Both the position numbers and the translations under genes were made by a program. A stretch of DNA of 64,000 nucleotides from Luteimonas chenhongjianii (lineage in GTDB: Bacteria; Pseudomonadota; Gammaproteobacteria; Xanthomonadales; Xanthomonadaceae): NCBI RefSeq assembly GCF_002327105.1, contig NZ_CP023406.1, positions 1,922,001 to 1,986,000 of the forward strand, written 5' to 3'. Below, one piece after another: positions 44,220 to 53,262 of this stretch. Below the pieces are notes generated by a model. It saw only the letters and a list, made by a program, of their open reading frames with translations, searched no databases and had not been told where the DNA came from. Positions within the stretch are counted from its first letter, which is position 1; each line of letters begins with the position of its first letter.

Positions 44220-45755
44220 ATGGATACAGCACACGCGGCACCCGGACGGATCCGCAAGGTGGTGATCGCCGGTGGAGGCACGGCCGGCTGGCTGGCCGGC
44301 TGCGCACTGGCCCACCAGTTCCGCGACCTGCTCGACATCACCCTGGTGGAATCCGACCAGATCGGCACCATCGGCGTCGGCGAGTCGACGGTGCCGCCGA
44401 TCCGCAACTTCCACCGCTTCCTGCAGATCGACGAGCAGGAATTCCTGCGCGCGGTCGCAGGCACGTTCAAGCTGTCGATCTCGTTCGAAGGTTGGGGTCA
44501 GCCGGGCGATCGCTATCTGCATCCCTTCGGGCCGGCCGGGCAGGGCACCTGGGCCACGCCGTTCCACCATTTCTGGCTCGACAGCCGGCGCCGCGGAATG
44601 CCGCCATCGACGTTGGCGGACTTCTGCCTCGAGGGTGTCGCCGCGCTGGCGGACCGGTTCTCGCTGGACACCCGGCCCCAGGTCAACTACGCCTACCATC
44701 TGGACGCCGGCTTGTACGCGCGGTTCCTGCGCGGGATTGCCGAGCGCCACGGGCTGGTGCGGGTCGAGGGCAAGATCGGCGAGGTCGAGCGGCATGCGCA
44801 CAGCGGCGACGTCGCGGCAGTGGTCCTGGATGACGGCCGGCGGCTCGAGGGTGATCTGTTCATCGACTGCACCGGCTTTCGCGGGCTGCTGATCGAGCAG
44901 GCCCTGGAGACCGGCTACGAGGACTGGAGCCACTGGCTGCCCTGCGACCGTGCGATCGCCGTGCAGACGGAGTCAGCGCGCGGGCCGGTGCCGTACACGC
45001 GTGCGATCGCGCACGAGGCCGGCTGGCGCTGGCAGATTCCGCTGCAGCATCGGGTCGGCAACGGCCTTGTGTACTGCAGCCGCTACCTGTCCGACGACGA
45101 GGCCCAGGCGCGCCTGATGCACGACATGGAGTCGCGGCCGCTCAGGGAGCCGAGGCTGGTGCCGTTCCGCACGGGGCGTCGGCTCCGGACCTGGAACCGC
45201 AACGTGGTGGCGCTTGGCCTGACGAGCGGCTTCGTCGAGCCCCTGGAGTCCACCAGCCTGCACCTGACCATGAGCGCGATCGTGCGCCTGATCCAGCTGT
45301 TTCCGTTCGAGGGCATCTCGCCCGCGCTGGTCGATCGGTTCAACGACCTCGGCCGCGCGGAGGCAGAGCACGTGCGGGACTTCGTGATCCTGCACTACCA
45401 CGCCACCCGACGCGACGGGCCGATGTGGGCGGAGTGCCGGGAAATGGAACTCCCGGCCTCGCTGGAGCAGCGCCTGCGCGCATGGCGCGATCGCGCGCAT
45501 GCCTGGCAGCTCGGCGACGAACTGTTCCGGGTCGATTCCTGGGCGCATGTGCTGATGGGGCAGGGCGTGCAGCCGGGTCCCCCGCATCCGCTGGTGCGGG
45601 GGCTGGGCGACGATGCCCTGCGACAACTGCTCGCTGGCATCCGCGCGCAGATCGCACACGCGGCCGCGGGGATGCCTTCGCAGCAGACGTTCATCGCGTC
45701 CTATTGCAAGGCCGGTCCCGGGGTATGGAGTGCAGGGATGCCGGCGCCGGCCTAG
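44220..45755 (+). CDS. flavin-dependent tryptophan halogenase family protein
   Basis: 511 residues, 12 bases after the cupin stop. The FAD-binding motif VVIAGGGTAGWLAG is at residues 14-27. Family motifs follow: GVGESTVPPIRNF, the lysine in TFKLSISFEGWG that corresponds to the catalytic lysine of PrnA/RebH, W-x-W-x-I (GWRWQIPL) that keeps monooxygenation from competing, and GFVEPLESTSLHL near the C-terminus. All are intact, so chemistry is plausible. A flavin reductase partner gene is not adjacent. Genomic neighbours of this type are very common in Caulobacter and Xanthomonas carbohydrate loci, where no halogenated product is known, so the actual substrate may not be free tryptophan. Confidence 0.94.
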   Translation: MDTAHAAPGRIRKVVIAGGGTAGWLAGCALAHQFRDLLDITLVESDQIGTIGVGESTVPPIRNFHRFLQIDEQEFLRAVAGTFKLSISFEGWGQPGDRYLHPFGPAGQGTWATPFHHFWLDSRRRGMPPSTLADFCLEGVAALADRFSLDTRPQVNYAYHLDAGLYARFLRGIAERHGLVRVEGKIGEVERHAHSGDVAAVVLDDGRRLEGDLFIDCTGFRGLLIEQALETGYEDWSHWLPCDRAIAVQTESARGPVPYTRAIAHEAGWRWQIPLQHRVGNGLVYCSRYLSDDEAQARLMHDMESRPLREPRLVPFRTGRRLRTWNRNVVALGLTSGFVEPLESTSLHLTMSAIVRLIQLFPFEGISPALVDRFNDLGRAEAEHVRDFVILHYHATRRDGPMWAECREMELPASLEQRLRAWRDRAHAWQLGDELFRVDSWAHVLMGQGVQPGPPHPLVRGLGDDALRQLLAGIRAQIAHAAAGMPSQQTFIASYCKAGPGVWSAGMPAPA

Positions 45756-45784
45756 TGCTGGCTTGGGCCCTTCCGGAGAGGCCT

Positions 45785-45808
45785 CGGGCGCGATGTTTCA
45801 TGCGCCCG
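45785..45808. terminator. hairpin between convergent halogenase and metallopeptidase genes
   Basis: CGGGCGC (45785-45791) pairs with GCGCCCG (45802-45808) around a ten-base loop GATGTTTCAT. It lies 30 bases after the halogenase stop and 62 before the stop of the opposing gene, so it could end both transcripts. No T-run. Confidence 0.5.
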
Positions 45809-45869
45809 GTCAGGGACTGGGCACTGTGTGCGGGGATATGGAGCGACGCCCGTGGTCGCCGCCGATGGC

Positions 45870-46937
45870 TCACGGGATCTTTGGCGTCGGTAGCGGGCCA
45901 GGCGCTGGCCTGGTATTGCGCTGTCGCAGGTAGTGGAGCGCCTCCGCTTCGGACATCGCGTGTTCCGATGCGACATGTGGCAGCAGCAGATGCAGCCAGG
46001 CCCGCTCCAGGCGCTGCGTCTCGCGTACGCAGCCACGGGCGCGGGCGGCGGTGAGATCGCCGGCGTCGATGATGCTGGCGAAGCGCGCGGGATCGGTGCC
46101 GTAGATCAGGCATTGCAGGTTGAAGAAGCGTTGTTCGGCGAGCGCGTGCTCGTCCGCATAGGCATGCAAATCGTAGGCACCGGTGCTGTCGGAGAGCATC
46201 CAGTTCGCGGCCAGACGCAGATTGCCGGTTACCTGCTCGGTGGTTTCGTCGTGGTCGGCGAAATGCAGCATCAGGATGGCCGCGAGCTGGTCCACCGCAT
46301 CCTCCTGGCGGCCGGTGACCGGAAGATCGAGCAGATCCACGAGCGCATGCCCGGTTTCGTGCAGGACGATGAAGCGCACATTGGCGCGGACATAGCGCAG
46401 TGGATGATCGTCGTCGCTTCCGAGGAAGCGCTGGTGGTGCTGCCCGCGCTCGTACAGCGTGCGCAGGGTCTCGTAGCACAGCACCACGTCCGCGTCGGCC
46501 GGACGGTAGAAGGCGCCGGACTCGCCGCATTCGGCGGTGACGTAACGCAGCCGGCGCGGCAGGGCGAACACGCCGTCGATCGCCTGGAGTTCGGGCAGAT
46601 ACCGCAACAGGTCGGCCTCGCGCACGCGCAGGTAGATCTCCCGAAGTTCCGGGGACTGCGGGACTGCGTAGTGGTACTCGAACGGCGGGCCGACGAACCG
46701 GATCGCGCCCACGGCGTTTGTCGGGCTGCCGGGCATCAGGCGCGACAAGCCACCGGAACGCCCGGGTGTATCCACGGGCGCAGTTGCCGAAGCCGCGCGT
46801 TGTGCTGGGAGCTGCGTACTCGCGCAGCCCGCACCGAGCAGCGCGCCCGCGAGCGCAAGCACGGCAACGCAGGCCCGCGCCTGCATTGCGCGGACGCGGA
46901 GCGCGGGTGCGCAGCGGATGCGGTGGGTCGGATGCAT
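45870..46937 (-). CDS. DUF4344-type zinc metallopeptidase lipoprotein
   Basis: 355 residues if started at the ATG at 46937; ATG 46886, which gives a tidier signal, is an equally good choice as neither has a clear ribosome site. A lipobox (LALAGALLGAGC) sits at Cys38. The mature protein includes FRYVTAECGESGAFYRPADA-type strands and the zinc site VLHETGHALVDLLDLP with H193-E-T-G-H197, then QLAAILMLHFADHDE with a third acidic ligand candidate. This arrangement is the DUF4344 family of putative periplasmic metallopeptidases. Substrate unknown. It is convergent with the halogenase gene. Confidence 0.85.
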   Translation of the reverse strand: MHPTHRIRCAPALRVRAMQARACVAVLALAGALLGAGCASTQLPAQRAASATAPVDTPGRSGGLSRLMPGSPTNAVGAIRFVGPPFEYHYAVPQSPELREIYLRVREADLLRYLPELQAIDGVFALPRRLRYVTAECGESGAFYRPADADVVLCYETLRTLYERGQHHQRFLGSDDDHPLRYVRANVRFIVLHETGHALVDLLDLPVTGRQEDAVDQLAAILMLHFADHDETTEQVTGNLRLAANWMLSDSTGAYDLHAYADEHALAEQRFFNLQCLIYGTDPARFASIIDAGDLTAARARGCVRETQRLERAWLHLLLPHVASEHAMSEAEALHYLRQRNTRPAPGPLPTPKIP

Positions 46938-47218
46938 GACGGGCAGGGACGCGACTGACGACGGGCGGCAGGGGCTGCAAGTGTGCGCGACGCGCAGGCA
47001 TCGCGGCCAGCGCTGCCGTTCGCGGTACGCACCGCGTCGAAGTGCGCGGACTACGCGCCCCTCGACCACATTGCGGTCAGGGTGCCGTGGTCGCTCCGGC
47101 CTTGCCGAAGCCACGCGTCGTTGCGCGCAAGGACGGGGCAGCGGCACCGATGCGTCGGGCACAGCCTTTCGCGTTCGCGCGCAGAATGCGGGCGAACGCG
47201 CAGCGGCGGAGCCATCCG

Positions 47219-49090
47219 TCAGCGGCGGAACCAGCTGCGCAATCGGGCGAGCAGACGCTCGGCGTCGTTCAACGCGGCGCGGTCATCGCGGACCCTCACC
47301 GCCTCGGCCGGAAGGTTGGTGCTGATGTCGTCGACGCCCAGATCCAGGTAACGGGCCATGCGGACCGGATCGTCGACGGTCCAGGCCTGCAGCCGGTATC
47401 CGCGGCGGCGTGCATCGGCGACCGCGCCGGAGTCGAGTTGCAGGTGGTTGAGGCCGAGCATGTCGAAATCGGTTCGCCGGGCCGTGCCCGGTAGCGCGGC
47501 ATTGGCGAACAGCGCGACCTGCACCTGTGGTGCTGCGGCGCGTGCCGCGCGTACCAGGTCGGGTGAGAGCGAGGCGAGCATCACGCGGTCCGGCTCATCG
47601 CTGCGCGCGACTTCCGCCAGCGTCGCGTCGAGCAGCGCCTGGGCATTGCCGGCGTCCGGCTTGAGCTCGACCAGTGCCATCGCGCGCCCGTCGATGAAGG
47701 CAAGCGCTTCCCCCAGGGTGGCGATGCGTTCGCCGGCAAACGCCGGGTCGAACCAGCTGCCGATGTCGACGTCGCGCATGTCGGCCAGGCGCATCTGCTC
47801 CACTGCACGCGGGTCGCCGGCCACGCGGCGGAAGTCGCGGTCGTGGAAAACGACCACCTGTCCGTCGGCGCTCAGCCGCACGTCGAACTCGATCGCATCC
47901 GCGCCGGCATCGATGGCGGCCTGGAACGCGGCGAGGGTGTTCTCCGGTGCCACCGTGGAGGCACCGCGGTGCGCGGTGATGGTGGGCTCGCTACGCAGGT
48001 TCATGGTTGCCACCGCGAGCGCCGCCTGTACCACCGCGACAACCAGGAAGGCTGCTTCGGCGGCCCACACGAAGCGCGCCGGCCGGGCCGGCGCCGCATC
48101 GACGCTGCGCGTCCCGCGCTGACCGCCCAGACGCAGGAAGAGCGCGCGCACCAGCAGCGCATTGGCGGTGGTGCCCAGAAAGAGCGCGCCGAGTACCGTG
48201 GCGGCATGGACCGTGAGGTAGACGACCATGCCGGCATTCACCAGCAGCCGGGAGTCCGGCAGCCAGTCGAGCAGCGGTGTGGCCGCGCGGGCGTAGAGTT
48301 CGTTGACGAGCAGGGGCATCGCCGCGACGCCCAGTGCGACGCCGACCACCAGCATCGCGATCCGCAGGTGGCGACCACGGGTGAGGTCGCGGCTGCGCGC
48401 CAGTGCAGCCAGTGGCGATCGTCCCTCGAGCACGAGCGCGGGCGTCGCGAGCAACCAGCGGAAGTAGAGCGTCGCATGCAGCGCCAGGCCCATTGCGAGC
48501 ACGGGACCGAAGGCCAGGAGGAACCACCAGAGGGCAGGCGGACGCGCGCTGATCACGTAATAGGGGTCCAGTCCGCCCAGCAGCCGGATGTAGAGCGCGC
48601 CACCGATGCACAGCCATGGCAGCGCCAGCAGCGCATGCGCGATGACCTGGCAGGCCGCAAGCGCTGCCAGTGGTCCGGCGCGTCGCAACATGCCGCGCAG
48701 CGCAGCCGCCGCGATGCGATAGCGGCATCCGTGGCTCGCCGAGACCAGCAGCATTCCGGCCTGCTGCAGCGAGACTACGAACCATGAAAACGCACCTGCG
48801 AGCATCAGCCAGACGAGTGCCAGCACAAGGCCGGCGAGGCCGTCGAATTCACCCGCCAGCGGTTGTTCGATCCAATGCAGCAGTGCGGCGAGCGACCAGG
48901 TCGTGAGCGGCGCCGCGGCCACCGTGGCGAAGCCTGTGAACAGCAGATACCAGGCGAGCATCGGGCGCAGGTGGCGGCGCACGTCGCGGCGCATGTCGTG
49001 GGCCAGGACGCCTCGCAACAGCTGACGGTCGTCGCTGAGTGCCCGGTGTCCGGGATCGGGGCTGCCTTCGTGTTCGATGCCGTTCCGCAT
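47219..49090 (-). CDS. membrane glycerophosphodiester phosphodiesterase
   Basis: 623 residues from the ATG at 49090; upstream sequence in the same frame is basic and overlaps the divergent promoter. The first 370 residues form a membrane domain of about eight helices (LAWYLLFTGFATVAAAPLTT onward; GPDPase_memb type). The catalytic domain follows with ITAHRGASTVAPENTLAAFQ, DAIEFDVRLSADGQVVVFHD and the late LVELKPD and DLGVDDISTNLP, providing the His, Glu and Asp residues of the GDPD barrel. It hydrolyses glycerophosphodiesters to glycerol-3-phosphate and an alcohol, here at the membrane surface. Similar proteins in Gram-positive bacteria remodel lipoteichoic acid or lipids. No neighbouring operon partner is clear. 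Confidence 0.93.
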   Translation of the reverse strand: MRNGIEHEGSPDPGHRALSDDRQLLRGVLAHDMRRDVRRHLRPMLAWYLLFTGFATVAAAPLTTWSLAALLHWIEQPLAGEFDGLAGLVLALVWLMLAGAFSWFVVSLQQAGMLLVSASHGCRYRIAAAALRGMLRRAGPLAALAACQVIAHALLALPWLCIGGALYIRLLGGLDPYYVISARPPALWWFLLAFGPVLAMGLALHATLYFRWLLATPALVLEGRSPLAALARSRDLTRGRHLRIAMLVVGVALGVAAMPLLVNELYARAATPLLDWLPDSRLLVNAGMVVYLTVHAATVLGALFLGTTANALLVRALFLRLGGQRGTRSVDAAPARPARFVWAAEAAFLVVAVVQAALAVATMNLRSEPTITAHRGASTVAPENTLAAFQAAIDAGADAIEFDVRLSADGQVVVFHDRDFRRVAGDPRAVEQMRLADMRDVDIGSWFDPAFAGERIATLGEALAFIDGRAMALVELKPDAGNAQALLDATLAEVARSDEPDRVMLASLSPDLVRAARAAAPQVQVALFANAALPGTARRTDFDMLGLNHLQLDSGAVADARRRGYRLQAWTVDDPVRMARYLDLGVDDISTNLPAEAVRVRDDRAALNDAERLLARLRSWFRR

Positions 49091-49382
49091 TGCGGCAGTG
49101 TAGACAGCGGCCGGGCGACGTCGCGAAAAAGGGCGGCAGCTCACCGCGGCCGCAGCGGGCCAGCGGCGCCCACTCCAGCGGGTCGGGCGTGCATACCCCG
49201 ATCCGCCATCCGCCGCGTGCGGCGGATCGACGTGCTTGCGTGTTGCGCGGAAGCAGGCTGAAAGCGCTGCCGGCGCCCCGTGCAGCGCGCCAGGGAAACA
49301 CCGGGCCGGTCGACGACTTCGCGCTGGCACCACGTTTGCGCCCCTAGCGTGCCGGTTCCTCCAGGCGTTCCGAGGCAACGAC

Positions 49383-51197
49383 ATGATGTCAGCGCGCAGA
49401 TTCCGCCCGTGTTTTCTCTCCATCGCGATCGTCGGCCTGCTGGCCGGCGCCACGCCCGCGTTTGCCCAGCAGGCCGACGGAACCGATACCGCGGCACGCA
49501 ACACGGTGTTCAAGCCCGGTCCGGTCGAGCCCACGCCCGCGCATCTGCAGCAGATCAAGCTGCCGGAAGGCTTCGAGATCGGCGTATTCGCCTCCAGACT
49601 GCTTAATCCGCGGATCCTGGCCGTGCACCCGGCGGGCCACATCTACGTGTCGCGACGCGAGCAGGGCGATGTGCTGTTGCTGCACGATGCCGACGGCGAC
49701 GGCCGCGCAGACGGCGCGCCGACGCAGGTGCTGCACCGTCCGCAGGCGCATGGCCTCGCCGTGCACGGCGACCATCTGTATGTGGTGACGGTCAAGGAAC
49801 TGCTGCGGGCGCCCATCCAGCCCGACGGCACGCTGGGCGAGCTGGAACTGCTGGTGGACGATCTGCCCGATGGTGGCCAGCATCCCAACCGCACGCTCGC
49901 GTTCGGCCCCGACGGCATGCTCTACCTCAGCGTCGGTTCCACCTGCAACGCCTGCAACGAAACCAATCCCGAGCACGCGACGATTCTCCGCATGAAGCCC
50001 GATGGCAGCTCGCGCAGCATTTTCGCCAGCGGTCTGCGCAACACGATCGGATTCGGTTGGCAGCCCGTCACCGGCGAGTTGTGGGGCATGGACCACAACA
50101 TCGACAGCCTCGGCGACGAGCAGCATCCCGAAGAGCTCAATCGCATCGAAATGGGCAAGCAGTATGGCTGGCCGCACGTGTTCGCCGACGGCGGCCTGCA
50201 TCCGCAGACCACGCCGCCGGGGGGCATCACCAAGGCGCAGTGGCGCGACCTGAGCGTGCCGATGGTCATGGGCTACACCGCGCATGCCGCGCCGATGCAG
50301 ATGGCCTTCTATCAGGGCGCATCGTTCCCGTCCGAATACCAGGGCGACGCCTTTGTCGCGATGCGCGGCTCGTGGAACCGGAAGCCTGCAGCAGGCTACG
50401 AGGTGGCGAGGGTACGCTTCGAGCGTGGTGAGCCGAAGGCGATCGAATCCTTCGCCAGCGGATTTCTCGTCGATGGCGGCAATGCGCAGATCGCGCGGCC
50501 GGTTGGACTGGCGGTGATGCCGGACGGCGCCCTGCTGATGAGCGACGACGGCAACGGCATGATCTATCGCATCGCCTACAACGGCGGTACCCAGCGCGCC
50601 GGGCGCCAGAATCAACCGCCTGCGCCGGTCCCCGCTGGTCCGATGGAGCGGCAGGCCAGGCAGGGGCATGGCGTGCCGCTGGCGTTCGATCGGCGCGAGA
50701 CCGGGCAGCGGGGTGGGGCGTCGTCGTCGTTGCAAACGGAGGCGTTCGCCGATGGCCAGGCCATTCCGCTGCGTTACAGCGAATACGGCGAAGGTGTCTC
50801 GCCGCCGCTGCGCTGGTCGGCCGTCGAGGGCGCGCAGTCGTATGCGCTGGTAATGGAGGATCCCGATGCGGAGATGCCCAAGCCGTTCGTGCATTGGGTG
50901 GCCTGGAACATCCCGGGCCAGAGCACGTCGCTGCCGGAAGGCCTGATCACCCATCCGCGGCTGACCGAGCCCGAGGACCTGCGCCAGGGCCGCAACAGCT
51001 ATGGCTCGACTGGATATTTCGGACCCAAGCCGCCGCCGGGCACCGGCGTGCATCACTATCACTTCCAGGTGTTCGCGCTGGATGCGCCGCTCGACGTGGC
51101 CCCCGGCGCGGACCGCGACACCGTGCTCGAGGCCATGCGCGGACACGTGATCGGCAAGGCGCGCGTGATCGGGACGTTCGCCGCGCCGGAAGAGTGA
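49383..51197 (+). CDS. PQQ-type sugar dehydrogenase fused to YbhB-like PEBP domain
   Basis: 604 residues from the ATG at 49383; the second codon is also ATG. A signal peptide ends near ATPAFAQ. The six-bladed propeller (about 55-405) has the sorbosone/soluble glucose dehydrogenase pattern: LKLPEGFEIGVFA-type opening, HPNRTLAFGPDGMLYLSVGS, the CNACNETNPEHATILRM loop, GLRNTIGFGWQP and NRIEMGKQYGWPHVF. A Pro/Gln-rich linker (about 410-455) joins a PEBP domain with ALVMEDPDAEMPKPFVHWVA and GPKPPPGTGVHHYHFQVFAL, the ligand-site D-P-D-x and G-P-x-P-P-x-G-x-H-H-Y motifs. Both halves look intact. The fusion puts a small ligand-binding domain on a periplasmic dehydrogenase; what each half binds is not known. 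Confidence 0.9.
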   Translation: MMSARRFRPCFLSIAIVGLLAGATPAFAQQADGTDTAARNTVFKPGPVEPTPAHLQQIKLPEGFEIGVFASRLLNPRILAVHPAGHIYVSRREQGDVLLLHDADGDGRADGAPTQVLHRPQAHGLAVHGDHLYVVTVKELLRAPIQPDGTLGELELLVDDLPDGGQHPNRTLAFGPDGMLYLSVGSTCNACNETNPEHATILRMKPDGSSRSIFASGLRNTIGFGWQPVTGELWGMDHNIDSLGDEQHPEELNRIEMGKQYGWPHVFADGGLHPQTTPPGGITKAQWRDLSVPMVMGYTAHAAPMQMAFYQGASFPSEYQGDAFVAMRGSWNRKPAAGYEVARVRFERGEPKAIESFASGFLVDGGNAQIARPVGLAVMPDGALLMSDDGNGMIYRIAYNGGTQRAGRQNQPPAPVPAGPMERQARQGHGVPLAFDRRETGQRGGASSSLQTEAFADGQAIPLRYSEYGEGVSPPLRWSAVEGAQSYALVMEDPDAEMPKPFVHWVAWNIPGQSTSLPEGLITHPRLTEPEDLRQGRNSYGSTGYFGPKPPPGTGVHHYHFQVFALDAPLDVAPGADRDTVLEAMRGHVIGKARVIGTFAAPEE

Positions 51198-51690
51198 GCC
51201 GAACTGGGCGACCGCCGGGCGCGAGTGGCGGTCGCCCGCCCTCCCGCTGCGTTGCGTCCTCTACCTCCGGGGTCGCTCGAAATTCCGACTGCGGCGCGGG
51301 GATCGACCTGCGCGTCGAGTGTGGGGATGTCGGCGTCGGTACGCCGGAGGCGACAGTACTCAGTTCTGGACCGGCAGCGCGGCGGGCCGTCAATCCGATT
51401 GGAAGCGCGGTGGCCGCCAATGCCACGGACCTCGCACTGGTGAATGTCCGGGCGTTCGTCGGATCGATGAGCGCAGGTCCGATCTCCCGGATCCGGCGAT
51501 GCGTCGGGCGTTTTTCATCGCGCAGGAAGCCGCAGAACGCCAAGGTCCTTGAGGGAGCACCGGCAGGTCACGGCACTGGGCGGCGCTGTCTTCAGCGCGT
51601 GACTGACCCCACTGCCGGGGTTCGGGAAGCTTGCTGCGGCGGCAGGTCCAGCGAAAAATCGCTGGTCCACTCCTGACCGCTGCCCACAAG
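51198..51690. other. 493-base stretch; short hairpin at the right end
   Basis: No gene supported. CCAGCGA (51649-51655) and TCGCTGG (51660-51666) pair around AAAA, close to the larger terminator at 51691. I checked the region for a tRNA because of those hairpins and saw no cloverleaf or GTTCRANYC loop. Confidence 0.45.
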
Positions 51691-51722
51691 ACCAAAGGCC
51701 CCGCATGTGCGGGGCCTTTGGT
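51691..51722 (-). terminator. perfect 15-base hairpin after HPF-like gene
   Basis: The arm 51691-51705 (begins ACCAAAGGCC, ends CCGCA) is the exact reverse complement of 51708-51722, leaving only a two-base gap. It lies 90 bases after the stop of the minus-strand gene at 51813. On either strand the outer arm ends in TTTGGT, so it may work in both directions, also stopping any read-through from 51197. Confidence 0.8.
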
Positions 51723-51812
51723 GGGGGCGAGCCGGCATCGCATCGCGTGCTGGCCTCGCTGTCACTTGAATGATGCAGTGGCGCGATCAGGACGCGCTTG
51801 CGCGCGGCGCGC

Positions 51813-52127
51813 TCAGTATCCGCGCTGCTTCTCGATGCGTGACTCGAGTTGTGCCTTGAGCTTGTCGCAGGCGCCGCGGATCGCCTTCTCCGTATTTTCA
51901 TCGTCATGGCTCGCGCCGATCGGATCGTCGTTCTGCATGCGTGCTTCCAGAGCGCAGCGACGATCACTGGGGCCACCTTTGGTGGAATTGTGATCGGACA
52001 GAAACACCTCAAGCCGACTCAGGCGCGGGAAGAAGCGCCCCAGGTGCTGCTCCAGCATCGCGTTGACCCGCGACTCCAGTGCATCGCTGCCATCGATATG
52101 GTTGTCGGTGTTCAACTGGATCTTCAA
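51813..52127 (-). CDS. HPF/RaiA-like ribosome-associated protein
   Basis: 104 residues starting at a TTG at 52127, chosen because AGGAG lies seven bases before it and there is no ATG in frame nearby. The sequence begins KIQLNTDNHIDGSDALESRV, followed by LEQHLGRFFPRLSRLEVFLS and DRRCALEARMQNDDPIGASH, the beta-alpha-beta-beta-beta-alpha fold of the S30AE/HPF family, and ends with a helix KAIRGACDKLKAQLESRIEK. These proteins bind the 30S subunit and put ribosomes into hibernation or respond to stress. This variant lacks the RpoN-linked context of the main hpf gene and may be a second copy. A strong terminator follows. Confidence 0.82.
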   Translation of the reverse strand: MKIQLNTDNHIDGSDALESRVNAMLEQHLGRFFPRLSRLEVFLSDHNSTKGGPSDRRCALEARMQNDDPIGASHDDENTEKAIRGACDKLKAQLESRIEKQRGY

Positions 52128-52236
52128 AGCGTGACTCCTGCGTTGTGAACGATTGCGTGGAACCAGCCTAACGATCCGTGCTGCACCGTTTGCGTGAAGC
52201 GGGCTCCAGTTCGGCGCACTCGATCGCAACCGGTGT

Positions 52237-53139
52237 TCAGCACGGATCCGGATCGCGCCGCCAGGCAGCATGGCGACGGCGCCAGCTCTTCGCCAATGCA
52301 GCAGGTGGCAGTGCGTACAGGCGCGCGCCGAGCGAACAGGCACGGCTGGCGAGTTCCTCTTGCTGCGTCGCGATGCGATCGGACAACGCTTCGGCCATGG
52401 CCGGGTCGATGCCGGGCATCGCCCGCAGACGCGACGCGAGTACCGCGAAGTCATGGTGCAGGCCGAGCAGCTCGCCGAGCTCGGAGGCGCAGTCGTGCTC
52501 GGCGCGCATGGGGCCGGGCCAGATCGGTCGCAGCAGGCGCAGATGGAATCCGTGCTCCTTGCAGCGCTTGCGCCACGCGTGGAAGGCTGCGTCTTCTCCA
52601 TTCCGGCAGGCCGTGCGCATCGCCTTGCGCCCGCGGCGATATGTCGACTCGAGCCCGGCTTCGAACGCGCCGAATCCCTTGCGTGAGAGCTGCCAGTGTT
52701 CGATGCGTTGCAGCGCCGCGGTCAGTGCTTCGCGAGCGTCCTGCAGCAGCGCCTGGCTGTCTGCCTCGTGTTCGAGTTCCTCGCGGCGCGCGTGGAGCTG
52801 CGCGCGAATCGGGTCCGGCGCGCCGGCTCCCTCCGCGCCGGCAGCGCCGACGACTTGGTCGAAGGCCGCGATCAGGATGTCGGCATCGCGCATCGGTCCG
52901 AGTGTCGCCGCGATGTCGCGGAAGGCCGCATTCTCGTCGCGGTAGCCATCGAACGATGGCCGGACCAGCCGGAGCAGGGCGCGGATCTTCTTGCAGCGCC
53001 TGCGCACCTCATGGATGGCGGACGCGGTGTCGTCATTGGCGTGGTCGATGCTGCGCAGTGCGGCGGTGACCTGGTCGCGGGCGATGCGGCGGAGCGACGC
53101 CGTGGCATCGGAATCCTTGTGTTTGACGCGGTAAGCCAC
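52237..53139 (-). CDS. CHAD-domain protein
   Basis: 300 residues. The CHAD domain covers nearly all of it, with conserved basic/histidine helices: DDTASAIHEVRRRCKKIRAL near residue 36, AFHAWRKRCKEHGFHLRLLR near 183, and ELGELLGLHHDFAVLASRL near 222. The regularly spaced His, Lys and Arg bind polyphosphate, so CHAD proteins attach to polyphosphate granules. No polyphosphate kinase or CYTH-domain partner is next to it. Start at the ATG at 53139, with GGAGG about eight bases ahead. It is 110 bases upstream of the HPF-like gene on the same strand, so joint transcription is possible. Confidence 0.92.
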   Translation of the reverse strand: MAYRVKHKDSDATASLRRIARDQVTAALRSIDHANDDTASAIHEVRRRCKKIRALLRLVRPSFDGYRDENAAFRDIAATLGPMRDADILIAAFDQVVGAAGAEGAGAPDPIRAQLHARREELEHEADSQALLQDAREALTAALQRIEHWQLSRKGFGAFEAGLESTYRRGRKAMRTACRNGEDAAFHAWRKRCKEHGFHLRLLRPIWPGPMRAEHDCASELGELLGLHHDFAVLASRLRAMPGIDPAMAEALSDRIATQQEELASRACSLGARLYALPPAALAKSWRRRHAAWRRDPDPC

Positions 53140-53262
53140 GGCACACCTCCGGATCGCGGATGCACAGATCTACCACCGGCAGCGTGAGCGCGCGGGGTGC
53201 TCGCGGGCGCCTGGGCGGCCGGCCGCGGCTGCATCGAGCGCAGCCGGTGGCGACGCCGAGGG

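Noticed and set aside
47219..49642. An 807-residue version of the glycerophosphodiesterase
   Set aside because: The extra N-terminal 184 codons overlap the divergent gene and promoter and are basic low complexity; the ATG at 49090 leads straight into the membrane domain.
51600..51725. A tRNA or mobile-element end near the two hairpins
   Set aside because: No cloverleaf, anticodon arm or T-loop could be built, and there are no flanking repeats; the hairpins are better explained as terminators.
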